This document shows, in pieces, positions 1 to 5,504 of a stretch of DNA of 5,539 nucleotides. The translations under genes were made by a program, and so were the position numbers. The first letter of the stretch is position 1; the number at the start of each line of letters is the position of its first letter. Source of the stretch: Anaerolineales bacterium (GTDB taxonomy: Bacteria > Chloroflexota > Anaerolineae > Anaerolineales > Villigracilaceae); the NCBI GenBank assembly GCA_024763295.1, contig JANTFU010000170.1, forward strand, positions 1 through 5,539, read 5' to 3'. The notes below the pieces were generated by a model that searched no databases, was not told the DNA's origin, and saw nothing but the letters and a program-made list of their open reading frames with translations.

Positions 1-858
1 GGTGTTGGCGTTGTCGTAGTTGCATTGCTTGCCAGCGCAGTCCGCATCATCCCCGAATATCAGCGTTTGGTCGTCTTTCGACTAGGTCGCTGTGTTGGCG
101 AAAAGGGACCTGGTATCATCCTCCTGATCCCCATCGTTGACCGTGCCGCCCGCGTAGACCTGCGTGAGCAAGTCCGCGAAATTCCTCATCAAACCGCTAT
201 CACCAAAGATAACGCCGGCATCTCGGTCGATTTCATCTGGTACTACAAAGTACTCGACCCGACCGAATCGGTTTTGCAAGTTGGCAACTTTGAAGCCGCC
301 GCGCAAGGGATGGCAACCACGACACTGCGTGCAGTCATTGGTGGCATCTCGCTCGACGATGTCCTCTCAGAACGAGAGCACATCAACACCATGCTCCGCA
401 CACGTCTCGATGAAGTAACCGAACGCTGGGGCGTTAAAGTGACCAATGTTGAGATTCGTGAAATCATCCCGCCGCGCGAAATTCAGGAATCGATGAACCG
501 TCAGATGACGGCAGAACGTATCCGCCGCGCAGTCGTCACTGAAGCCGCCGGTACGCGCGAAGCTGCAATCGCTGTGGCTGAAGGTGAAAAGAAAGCCGCC
601 ATTCTGGAAGCAGAAGGCAAGAAACAATCCGCCATTCTGGAAGCAGAAGGTCAGCAGAAAGCACAAGCCTTGAAAGCAGCCGGTTATGCCAAAGCGCTCG
701 ATGAGATTTTTGCGGCTGCACAGCAAATTGACCAGAAGACCATGACCCTGCAATATTTCGATGCACTAAAAGAGTTGGGCAAAGGCGCTTCAACCAAATA
801 CATCTTCCCGATGGAATTCACCAGCCTGATCGAAAACTTTACCAAAGGGCAAGAGTAA
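1..858 (+). CDS. SPFH/band 7 (stomatin/slipin) protein, 5'-truncated by the window
   Basis: The reading frame is open from base 1, so the true start lies upstream; 285 residues are visible. The first ~14 (GVGVVVVALLASAV) are hydrophobic and look like the end of an N-terminal membrane anchor. The SPFH domain follows at about residues 15-190, with the slipin-like stretches RIIPEYQRLVVFRLGR, GPGIILLIPIVD and EIIPPREIQESMNRQMTAER. From about 165 to 235 there is an Ala/Glu/Lys-rich helical coiled-coil region with near-repeats of AAILEAEGKKQ, as is usual in this family, and then a short C-terminal tail. Slipins oligomerise on membranes and are thought to scaffold membrane microdomains; many are paired with an NfeD protein, which is not visible here but could lie upstream. 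The TTG at 25 could be read as a start, but it lies inside the membrane segment and would remove most of the anchor, so I reject it. A strong hairpin follows the stop. The family call is secure; the cellular role is not. Confidence 0.93.
   Translation, partial: GVGVVVVALLASAVRIIPEYQRLVVFRLGRCVGEKGPGIILLIPIVDRAARVDLREQVREIPHQTAITKDNAGISVDFIWYYKVLDPTESVLQVGNFEAAAQGMATTTLRAVIGGISLDDVLSEREHINTMLRTRLDEVTERWGVKVTNVEIREIIPPREIQESMNRQMTAERIRRAVVTEAAGTREAAIAVAEGEKKAAILEAEGKKQSAILEAEGQQKAQALKAAGYAKALDEIFAAAQQIDQKTMTLQYFDALKELGKGASTKYIFPMEFTSLIENFTKGQE
596..650 (+). repeat. 22-bp exact direct repeat inside the SPFH coiled coil
   Basis: Bases 596-617 and 629-650 are identical over 22 positions (CCGCCATTCTGGAAGCAGAAGG) apart from nothing in between them; the period is 33 bases, exactly 11 codons. 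It encodes two copies of AILEAEG within the coiled coil. The identity at DNA level, including third positions, suggests a fairly recent in-frame duplication of one heptad-and-a-half unit, although selection on the protein repeat may contribute. Confidence 0.8.
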
Positions 859-879
859 ATTTCACAATCCAAGCAAAGA

Positions 880-919
880 AAAACCTGACAGGTTTTAGAA
901 ACCTGTCAGGTTTTATTTT
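880..919 (+). terminator. Intrinsic terminator after the SPFH gene, made of two palindromes
   Basis: Bases 880-895 pair perfectly with 899-914 (16 bp) around a TAG loop, followed by a T-rich tract (TTTTATTTT, 911-919). It lies 21 bases after the SPFH stop and just before the acetyltransferase start at 924, so it should end the SPFH transcript. Each arm is itself a palindrome (AAACCTG-A-CAGGTTT and AAACCTG-T-CAGGTTT). This double symmetry is more than a terminator needs and suggests a repeat unit. The stem has only moderate GC content, so termination strength is uncertain. Confidence 0.75.
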
Positions 920-923
920 CCCA

Positions 924-1376
924 ATGCCCTACACAATCATCCCTGCCACACTCCGCGACTTGAACGCCTTGCGCGAGTTGGAAAAAATCTGTTTTCCACT
1001 CGATGCGTGGTCGCTTTTTGATCTCGTCGCCGTGCTCACTTTTCCGAATGTTGTGCGCCTAAAAGCCATGCAAGACGACAAGATGGTCGGTTTCATTGCC
1101 GGAGATCCGCGTCCCAGCGAAGGGTTTGCGTGGATCGCCACCGTTGGGGTTTTGCCAAGTTATCGGCAACAAGGCATTGGGCGGGCACTTCTGCAAGCGT
1201 GCGAAGACCAACTTTCCACCACGAGCGTGCGCCTTTCCGTCCGCAAGAAAAATGATGTCGCCATCCAACTCTATCGCAATGAGGGCTATCAGACCATCGA
1301 CATCTGGAAAAATTACTATAAAGGCGGCGCTGATGCCGTCATTATGGAAAAAAGACGCATCATAACGGGGTTCTGA
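924..1376 (+). CDS. GNAT family N-acetyltransferase, RimI-like
   Basis: This 150-residue protein has the length and layout of a single-domain GNAT enzyme, which moves an acetyl group from acetyl-CoA to an amine. The acetyl-CoA pyrophosphate-binding motif A is clear at residues 75-90 (GVLPSYRQQGIGRALL, with the Q/R-x-x-G-x-G/A loop at 81-86). Motif B follows at 110-122 (N110, A113, LYRNEGY) and a YY pair at 131-132, as in RimI, the acetylase of ribosomal protein S18. An N-terminal part (IIPATLRDLNALRELEKICFP) also fits the RimI group. Real substrates of such proteins vary, so I do not assign rimI. No Shine-Dalgarno site precedes the ATG at 924, which sits only 10 bases after the hairpin stem; translation is probably SD-independent or leaderless. 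The stop is 30 bases before ribonuclease D, which has its own promoter. Confidence 0.88.
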   Translation: MPYTIIPATLRDLNALRELEKICFPLDAWSLFDLVAVLTFPNVVRLKAMQDDKMVGFIAGDPRPSEGFAWIATVGVLPSYRQQGIGRALLQACEDQLSTTSVRLSVRKKNDVAIQLYRNEGYQTIDIWKNYYKGGADAVIMEKRRIITGF

Positions 1377-1394
1377 TAGAGCGCGGCAAGGGGG

Positions 1395-1400
1395 TATAAT
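1395..1400 (+). promoter_or_regulatory. Perfect -10 box of a likely leaderless promoter for rnd
   Basis: TATAAT matches the sigma-70-type -10 consensus exactly. Six bases (GAAGGC) separate it from the ATG at 1407, so if the last T is at -7, position +1 is the A of the start codon. The mRNA would then have no leader. No good -35 hexamer is seen: 17-18 bases upstream there is only TTCTGAT (1371-1377). GAAGG at 1401-1405 resembles a Shine-Dalgarno core but is only one base from the ATG, too close to work in the usual way. Confidence 0.65.
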
Positions 1401-1406
1401 GAAGGC

Positions 1407-2531
1407 ATGACAGCAGAAAAACTTGCGCCCCCAACCTGGGTGGCAACCACAGCAGCATTAGATAAAATGATTGCGGCACTCTCTAAAGAGCCGCGTGTAG
1501 CGGTTGATACTGAATCGAATAGTTTATACGCCTATCAAGAACAGGTTTGCCTGATTCAATTCTCAACGCCCAATGAAGATTTTCTACTCGACCCGCTCGC
1601 CCTGCCAAACCTAAGCAGCCTTGCGCCGCTTTTCGCAAACCCCGCCATCGAAAAAATATTCCATGCAGCCGAATATGACCTAATTTGCCTTGAGCGCGAC
1701 TTTGGTTTTGAATTTAACCATCTCTTCGACACCATGATTGCCGCGCGCATTTTGGGCTACAAAGCCGTTGGCTTGGGAAAGTTGCTCGAAGAAAAATTCA
1801 ACGTAAAAGTCGATAAAAAATTCCAAAAAGCCAACTGGGGCAAACGCCCGCTTAGCGACGAAATGCTCAAGTATGCCCGTCTCGACACACATTACCTGAT
1901 TGCGCTGCGCAATATTTTACACGCGGAATTGGGAAGAAAAAATCTCTGGGCATTGGCACAGGAAGATTTTGACATGGCAACCATCGTCAACGGGAATCAT
2001 ACCCGTCCACAGGTAGCCATTTGGGAGCGCGTCGGCGGACGTGCCAAACTTGACCCGCGGCAGGCTACCGTTTTAGATGCCGTTTGCCAGGCACGTGAAG
2101 AAATCGCCGCCAAAATGAACCGCCCCACCTTCAAGGTCGTCAGCAATAAATTGCTCGTCCGGCTGGCAGAAACACAGCCCCGCAACCGCGAAGAACTCGC
2201 CAGAAGCGGCATGACATCACATCAGATCAAGCGCTTTGGTAAATTATTCCTGCGCGCGATTCAACGTGGACAACAAGCCAATTTGGTAAAACCCACGCGC
2301 CATCCGCGCCCCAGCGACGCCTATCTGCTGCGTCTCGATAAATTACGCAACTGGCGCAAAGAGAGAGCCAAAAACCTGAACGTGGAATCGGACATCGTCC
2401 TGCCACGCGTGTTGATGGAAGAGATCGCCAAAGCAAATCCACGCAACACAGATGAATTGGCAAATGTGATGGCAAAATCCCCTTGGCGGCTGGCACAATA
2501 TGGCAGCGAAATCCTGCGGAAAATCCAATAA
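1407..2531 (+). CDS. rnd: Ribonuclease D (DEDDy 3'-5' exoribonuclease with two HRDC domains)
   Basis: Ribonuclease D trims extra 3' nucleotides from tRNA precursors and other small stable RNAs in the cytoplasm. The 374 residues match the usual length (about 375 in E. coli). The exonuclease domain occupies about residues 10-185: Exo I has D34 and E36 (VAVDTES), Exo II has D91 (HAAEYD), and Exo III has Y156 and D160 (YARLDTHY), giving the complete DEDDy metal-binding and catalytic set. A first HRDC domain spans about 205-285 (WERVGGRAKLDPRQATVLDAVCQAREE...) and a second, weaker one about 300-374 (LDKLRNWRKERAK...ANPRNTDELANVM). No catalytic residue is missing. The ATG at 1407 is supported by the TATAAT box just upstream and by family length. 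The next gene begins one base after the stop, so the two are surely cotranscribed and probably translationally coupled. Confidence 0.96.
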   Translation: MTAEKLAPPTWVATTAALDKMIAALSKEPRVAVDTESNSLYAYQEQVCLIQFSTPNEDFLLDPLALPNLSSLAPLFANPAIEKIFHAAEYDLICLERDFGFEFNHLFDTMIAARILGYKAVGLGKLLEEKFNVKVDKKFQKANWGKRPLSDEMLKYARLDTHYLIALRNILHAELGRKNLWALAQEDFDMATIVNGNHTRPQVAIWERVGGRAKLDPRQATVLDAVCQAREEIAAKMNRPTFKVVSNKLLVRLAETQPRNREELARSGMTSHQIKRFGKLFLRAIQRGQQANLVKPTRHPRPSDAYLLRLDKLRNWRKERAKNLNVESDIVLPRVLMEEIAKANPRNTDELANVMAKSPWRLAQYGSEILRKIQ

Positions 2532-2532
2532 A

Positions 2533-2886
2533 ATGGAATTGGAAAGATTACGCAAGACCCTGCGAAACAAAAAAGGTGCCAGCGAAGAAACACCGTTCGG
2601 ACCGGATGCCTTGGTTTACAAAGTGATGAATAAGATGTTTGCGCTGGTGGCATGGCAAGCAGAACCACTACGCATCACGCTAAAATGCAATCCTGATTTT
2701 GCGCTCGTCCTGCGTGACCAATATCCCGCCATCACCGCAGGCTATCATATGAACAAAAAGCATTGGAACTCCATCATTTTGGATGGCAGCCTATCGGAAA
2801 AGGAACTAATCGAGATGATTGACGATTCATACGAGTTGGTCATCAAGGGGTTGAAAAAAGCAGATAGAGAAAAGTTGGCTCAATAG
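2533..2886 (+). CDS. MmcQ/YjbR family protein
   Basis: The 117 residues fit the length of the MmcQ/YjbR family, small cytoplasmic proteins with a CyaY-like fold often annotated as DNA-binding; their biochemical role is not settled. Family hallmarks are TPFGPDALVYKVMNKMFAL (residues 20-38), a central ITLKCNPDFALVLRDQYP segment, PAITAGYHMNKKHWNSIIL, and a C-terminal DDSYELVIKGLKK helix. The start at 2533 is one base after the ribonuclease D stop (TAA-A-ATG). A longer frame would begin at 2500 inside ribonuclease D, adding 11 residues (MAAKSCGKSNK) not expected in the family, so I prefer 2533. The position suggests translational coupling to rnd. A functional link with RNA processing is only inferred from that position. 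Confidence 0.92.
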   Translation: MELERLRKTLRNKKGASEETPFGPDALVYKVMNKMFALVAWQAEPLRITLKCNPDFALVLRDQYPAITAGYHMNKKHWNSIILDGSLSEKELIEMIDDSYELVIKGLKKADREKLAQ

Positions 2887-2899
2887 CGTTTTTCGTAGA

Positions 2900-2904
2900 A
2901 AGGA
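2900..2904 (+). promoter_or_regulatory. Shine-Dalgarno site of the beta-CASP nuclease gene
   Basis: AAGGA lies eight bases before the ATG at 2913, inside an A-rich stretch (AGAAAGGAAAAAACAC). It is the only canonical, well-spaced ribosome-binding site in the window and fixes the start of the nuclease gene. The other genes here lack an equivalent. Confidence 0.75.
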
Positions 2905-2912
2905 AAAAACAC

Positions 2913-4307
2913 ATGAAAATCCATTTTCTCGGCGCAGCACGCACCGTAACCGGCTCAATGCACTTGCTGGAAGTGAACGGTTCACGGATATTGCTTGAAT
3001 GCGGTCTCTTTCAAGGCAAACGCGACAAAACTTACGAGCGCAACCAAAATTTTCCCTTTGACCCCAAAGATATCGACACCGTACTCCTTTCGCACGCTCA
3101 TCTTGACCATAGCGGCAATTTGCCCAATTTGGTCAAACAAGGCTACCAAAACAAGATTGTTGCCACACGCGCAACCACCCATCTTGCCAAGCTCATGCTG
3201 CGTGATTCAGGGCATATTCAAGAAACCGATATCGAATATGCCAACAAAAAACGTGCCAGAAAGGGCTTGCCGCTCATGGAGCCGCTCTACACCGTCGAAG
3301 ATGCTGAAAAAGTTGCCAATTACTTCCAATCGGTGGAATATGACGCACCGGTCGAAATTGCAGAGGGTGTGCGTGCCACTTTTCTGGATGCAGGGCATAT
3401 CCTCGGTTCGGCGGGCATCGCGCTCGACATAACGGAAGCAAACCGCAATTTCCGCGTGTGGTTCTCCGGAGACATTGGTCGGCGCGACCTTCCACTACTC
3501 CGAGATCCGGTACTGCCCGTGAACGCTGACTATCTAATCATGGAATCCACTTATGGCGACAAAGGACACCGTCCGCCCGAAATGGCTTATGACGAACTGC
3601 GTGATATTGTCCAAAAAACGGTGAAGCGTGGCGGAAAAGTGATTATCCCCTCTTTCGCGGTCGGGCGCACACAAGAATTGGCTGTTTTTTTGCACCAAAT
3701 GATCCAAAACAATGAAATTCCTTCGATACCGGTTTTTGTGGACAGTCCGTTGGCGATTAACGCCTCGCAAATTTTCAATGAACACCCCGAGTGCATGGAC
3801 GCTGAAACCCTCGCCGATATTCGCAAACGCGGGCATGCTGCACTCGATTTCAAAGAAATTACCTATACTCGCTCAGTAGAAGAATCAAAAGCCATTAACA
3901 GTTATCAAGCGCCTGCGGTCATCATCTCGGCGTCGGGCATGGCAGAAGCCGGGCGCATTTTGCACCACCTGCGCAACAATATCGAAGACAAACGCAACAC
4001 CATCCTAATCGTTGGCTGGCAAGCGCCGAACACACTCGGACGCCGTTTGGCGGAACGCGAAAAAGAAGTGAAAATCTTTGGTGAAAGATTCATCCGCAAA
4101 GCCGATGTTGCCACTATCAACGGGCTTTCCGCCCACGCGGGGAACGATTCGCTACTCGAATACGCATCCGCGGTAAAAGATCAGGTACAAAAAGTATTCC
4201 TCGTACACGGTGAAGATCGTGGCGCACTCCCCTTGCAAAAAGAGCTTCAAATGCATGGTTTTAAAGAAGTCATTTATCCTGAAGCGGGTGCAATTTTTGA
4301 AATTTAA
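2913..4307 (+). CDS. Metallo-beta-lactamase/beta-CASP RNA-processing nuclease
   Basis: The 464 residues match the bacterial beta-CASP ribonucleases related to Thermus TTHA0252 and to the CPSF-73 family, zinc-dependent RNA nucleases. Metal-binding motif 2 is H61-A-H63-L-D65-H66, motif 3 is H162 (DAGHILGSAG) and motif 4 is D187 (FSGDIG). The beta-CASP domain is inserted at about residues 205-395: motif A is ESTYGD with E211, motif B is the SGMAEAGRILHH stretch with H351/H352, and motif C is H408 in the GLSAHAG stretch of the C-terminal RNA-metabolising part. H432 (FLVHGE) completes the active-site set. All expected residues are present, so the enzyme should be active. It has no N-terminal KH domain like the archaeal forms and no RNase J C-terminal domain. 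It starts 26 bases after the MmcQ/YjbR gene with its own Shine-Dalgarno site, and could belong to the rnd operon. Substrate specificity cannot be read from the sequence. Confidence 0.94.
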   Translation: MKIHFLGAARTVTGSMHLLEVNGSRILLECGLFQGKRDKTYERNQNFPFDPKDIDTVLLSHAHLDHSGNLPNLVKQGYQNKIVATRATTHLAKLMLRDSGHIQETDIEYANKKRARKGLPLMEPLYTVEDAEKVANYFQSVEYDAPVEIAEGVRATFLDAGHILGSAGIALDITEANRNFRVWFSGDIGRRDLPLLRDPVLPVNADYLIMESTYGDKGHRPPEMAYDELRDIVQKTVKRGGKVIIPSFAVGRTQELAVFLHQMIQNNEIPSIPVFVDSPLAINASQIFNEHPECMDAETLADIRKRGHAALDFKEITYTRSVEESKAINSYQAPAVIISASGMAEAGRILHHLRNNIEDKRNTILIVGWQAPNTLGRRLAEREKEVKIFGERFIRKADVATINGLSAHAGNDSLLEYASAVKDQVQKVFLVHGEDRGALPLQKELQMHGFKEVIYPEAGAIFEI

Positions 4308-4309
4308 GG

Positions 4310-4315
4310 TATAAT
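4310..4315 (+). promoter_or_regulatory. -10 box of the tRNA-Ser promoter
   Basis: A perfect TATAAT begins two bases after the nuclease stop codon. Transcription would start near 4322, about nine bases before the mature tRNA, giving a short 5' leader for RNase P to remove. The surrounding GGTATAATG is identical over nine bases to the rnd promoter. No convincing -35 box is seen; that region would lie in the end of the nuclease coding sequence (around 4287-4292). Confidence 0.65.
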
Positions 4316-4330
4316 GCACCCCGCTCTACT

Positions 4331-4418
4331 GGAGAGGTGCCGGAGTGGTTGAACGGGGCGGTCTCGAAAACCGTTGTAGTCTTCTAGGCTACCGAGGGTT
4401 CGAATCCCTCTCTCTCCG
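4331..4418 (+). tRNA. tRNA-Ser (anticodon CGA, reads UCG)
   Basis: The 88-base cloverleaf folds completely. The acceptor stem is 4331-4337 (GGAGAGG) with 4411-4417 (TCTCTCC), with one G-T pair at the base. The D stem is 4340-4342/4354-4356. The anticodon stem is 4358-4362/4370-4374, with loop CTCGAAA and anticodon CGA at 4365-4367. A long class II variable arm (4376-4381 pairing with 4387-4392, loop TTCTA) and the T arm GAGGG-TTCGAAT-CCCTC (4394-4410) follow. The discriminator base is G73 at 4418, as expected for serine. The 3' CCA is not encoded: CAAG follows, so the CCA-adding enzyme is needed. The long variable arm and G73 identify it as serine; it is not tRNA-Sec, which would carry a UCA anticodon and a longer acceptor stem. 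Confidence 0.97.
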
Positions 4419-4421
4419 CAA

Positions 4422-4454
4422 GCCCGCTGATTTCTCTCAGCGGGTCTTTTTTTT
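4422..4454 (+). terminator. Intrinsic terminator after tRNA-Ser
   Basis: CCCGCTGA (4423-4430) pairs with TCAGCGGG (4437-4444) around a six-base loop TTTCTC, with a further possible G-T pair at the base. A run of eight T residues follows (4447-4454). It starts four bases after the mature tRNA end. Because no terminator lies between the nuclease gene and the tRNA, it probably also ends read-through transcripts of that gene. Confidence 0.88.
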
Positions 4455-4465
4455 GATAAACTAAG

Positions 4466-4497
4466 AACTCACAACCAACAACAATCAACTAACAACT
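4466..4497 (+). promoter_or_regulatory. G-free, CAA-rich leader before the NAD+ synthetase amidase gene
   Basis: The 32 bases directly before the ATG at 4498 contain no G and consist mostly of A and C in loose CAAC/AACT repeats. There is no Shine-Dalgarno sequence. Such a tract cannot form stable secondary structure and would leave the start codon accessible, so initiation here is probably SD-independent. No convincing promoter is seen; TTTGATAAACT at 4452-4462 is only a weak -10 candidate. Confidence 0.4.
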
Positions 4498-5364
4498 ATG
4501 AAACTAGCCCTTGCTCAAATCAACACCAAACTCGGCAATGTCGAAGCCAACCTGCAAAAGCATCTCACGCTTATCAACGAAGCTGTTGCCCAAAACGCCG
4601 ATTTGATTCTCTTCCCGGAGCTTTCCCTAACTGGCTACACGCTCCAAGACATCGCCGCAACCCTCGCACATAGCCCCAGCTCCGATGACCCGATTTTCAC
4701 ACCACTGCTCGAAGCCAGCCATCAAATCGACATGATGGTCGGTTTTGTCGATGAAGATAAACGCCATCGCTTCTACATCGCCGATGTCTATCTCTCAAAA
4801 GGCAAAGCCCTACACATCCACCACAAGGTCTATCTGCCCACCTACGGCATGTTCGACGAGGGGCGCTTCTTCGCTTGGGGCGACAACGTCCGCGCATTTG
4901 ATACTCAATTTGGGCGTGTGGGAATGCTGATCTGCGAGGACTTTTGGCATATTTCGCCCCCCTATCTCTTATGGCTCGACGGCGCGGATATTCTGCTCCT
5001 GAACTCCGCATCGCCCGGACGCGGGCTGGGCGCCGCGCAACGGCTTGATTCTGCACGTTGGGTGGATCACACCACCCAAGCCTACGCCAACCTGTTCACG
5101 AGTTTTGTAGCGCATGCCAACCGTGTTGGCTATGAAGACGGCTTGAACTTTTGGGGCGGCTCGAACGTCTACGACCCAAACGGTGAACGCCTCGCTCAAG
5201 CCCCCCACCACGAAGAATCCCTAACTTTTGCCGAACTGGATTTGAACCAACTCCATCGCACGCGCGCCCGCCTGCCGCTGCTGCGCGATGAACGCACCGC
5301 GCTCGTCGAACGCGAACTCGGGCGCATTCTGCACGGCGACGATCCGCGTTTGGTTGGGAGATAA
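4498..5364 (+). CDS. Nitrilase-fold glutaminase subunit of NAD+ synthetase (stand-alone)
   Basis: The 288 residues form one carbon-nitrogen hydrolase domain. The Glu-Lys-Cys catalytic triad is E41 (LFPELSLTGY), K110 (HHKVYLPTYGMFDEGRFF) and C146 (LICEDFWH). The YLPTYGMFDEGRFF stretch after the lysine is typical of the N-terminal glutaminase domain of glutamine-dependent NadE rather than of general nitrilases or omega-amidases. That domain hydrolyses glutamine and supplies ammonia for converting deamido-NAD+ to NAD+. In fused NadE proteins a synthetase domain of about 250 residues follows; here the protein stops after the amidase domain. A second gene whose first residues look like the start of an NH3-dependent synthetase begins 140 bases later (5505), so the two probably form a two-subunit enzyme. 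If that gene proves unrelated, a general carbon-nitrogen hydrolase acting on another amide is the alternative. The start lacks a Shine-Dalgarno site but gives the full N-terminal strand (MKLALAQINTKLGNVEANL). Confidence 0.87.
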   Translation: MKLALAQINTKLGNVEANLQKHLTLINEAVAQNADLILFPELSLTGYTLQDIAATLAHSPSSDDPIFTPLLEASHQIDMMVGFVDEDKRHRFYIADVYLSKGKALHIHHKVYLPTYGMFDEGRFFAWGDNVRAFDTQFGRVGMLICEDFWHISPPYLLWLDGADILLLNSASPGRGLGAAQRLDSARWVDHTTQAYANLFTSFVAHANRVGYEDGLNFWGGSNVYDPNGERLAQAPHHEESLTFAELDLNQLHRTRARLPLLRDERTALVERELGRILHGDDPRLVGR

Positions 5365-5372
5365 AAAAAATT

Positions 5373-5488
5373 CAGTTCCTGAGCGGAGCATCGAACGGAG
5401 AGAGTGTGTAGTCAAAGGACGGCGTTCTCTGGTTACACCGCCCTTCGACTGCGTGATTTCTTTCAGAAATCCCTCTGCTCAGGGGCTG
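5373..5488. repeat. Long imperfect palindrome, probable dispersed repeat element
   Basis: The outer arms 5373-5388 (CAGTTCCTGAGCGGAG) and 5473-5488 (CTCTGCTCAGGGGCTG) pair over all 16 positions, three of them G-T. An inner pair, about 5405-5425 with 5435-5455, matches in most positions (GTAGTCAAAGGACGG against CCGCCCTTCGACTGC) around a loop TCTCTGGTT. The whole 116-base element could fold into a long hairpin. It fills most of the gap between the amidase gene and the next gene and has no long open frame of note. Words like CCCTTCGACT and GCTCAGGG recall palindromic repeats that I believe are common between genes in several bacterial phyla; this needs a genome count. A run of eight A residues at 5363-5370 to its left would be a T run on the minus strand, so it might terminate leftward transcripts. 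Confidence 0.65.
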
Positions 5489-5504
5489 GCACATGGTAAT
5501 TAAT

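Noticed and set aside
25..27. TTG as a start codon for the SPFH protein
   Set aside because: The frame is open to base 1 and the residues before it (GVGVVVVA) continue the hydrophobic anchor, so the gene is cut by the window edge.
367..753. A 128-codon minus-strand frame opposite the SPFH gene
   Set aside because: It is fully antisense to a well-supported coding region, with a repetitive Cys/Phe-rich translation mirroring the Ala/Glu/Lys coiled-coil codons.
2500..2532. Longer start for the MmcQ/YjbR protein overlapping rnd
   Set aside because: The extra 11 residues are not expected in the family, and the ATG at 2533 gives the typical length and a one-base gap to rnd.
4331..4418. Selenocysteine tRNA, because of the long variable arm
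   Set aside because: The anticodon is CGA, the acceptor stem has the ordinary seven pairs, and the variable arm length fits a class II serine tRNA.
4331..4460. tRNA-Ser as an integration site for a mobile element
   Set aside because: No integrase gene, no repeat of the tRNA 3' end and no foreign-looking genes are seen; a normal terminator and a housekeeping gene follow.
5373..5488. Rightward intrinsic terminator after the amidase gene
   Set aside because: The bases after the right arm (GCACATGGTAATT) have no T run; the only homopolymer is the A run on the left side, which suits leftward termination.
5288..5503. A 71-codon plus-strand frame across the end of the amidase gene and the palindrome
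   Set aside because: It overlaps the amidase in another frame, its composition is that of a shadow frame, and the rest runs through the repeat element.
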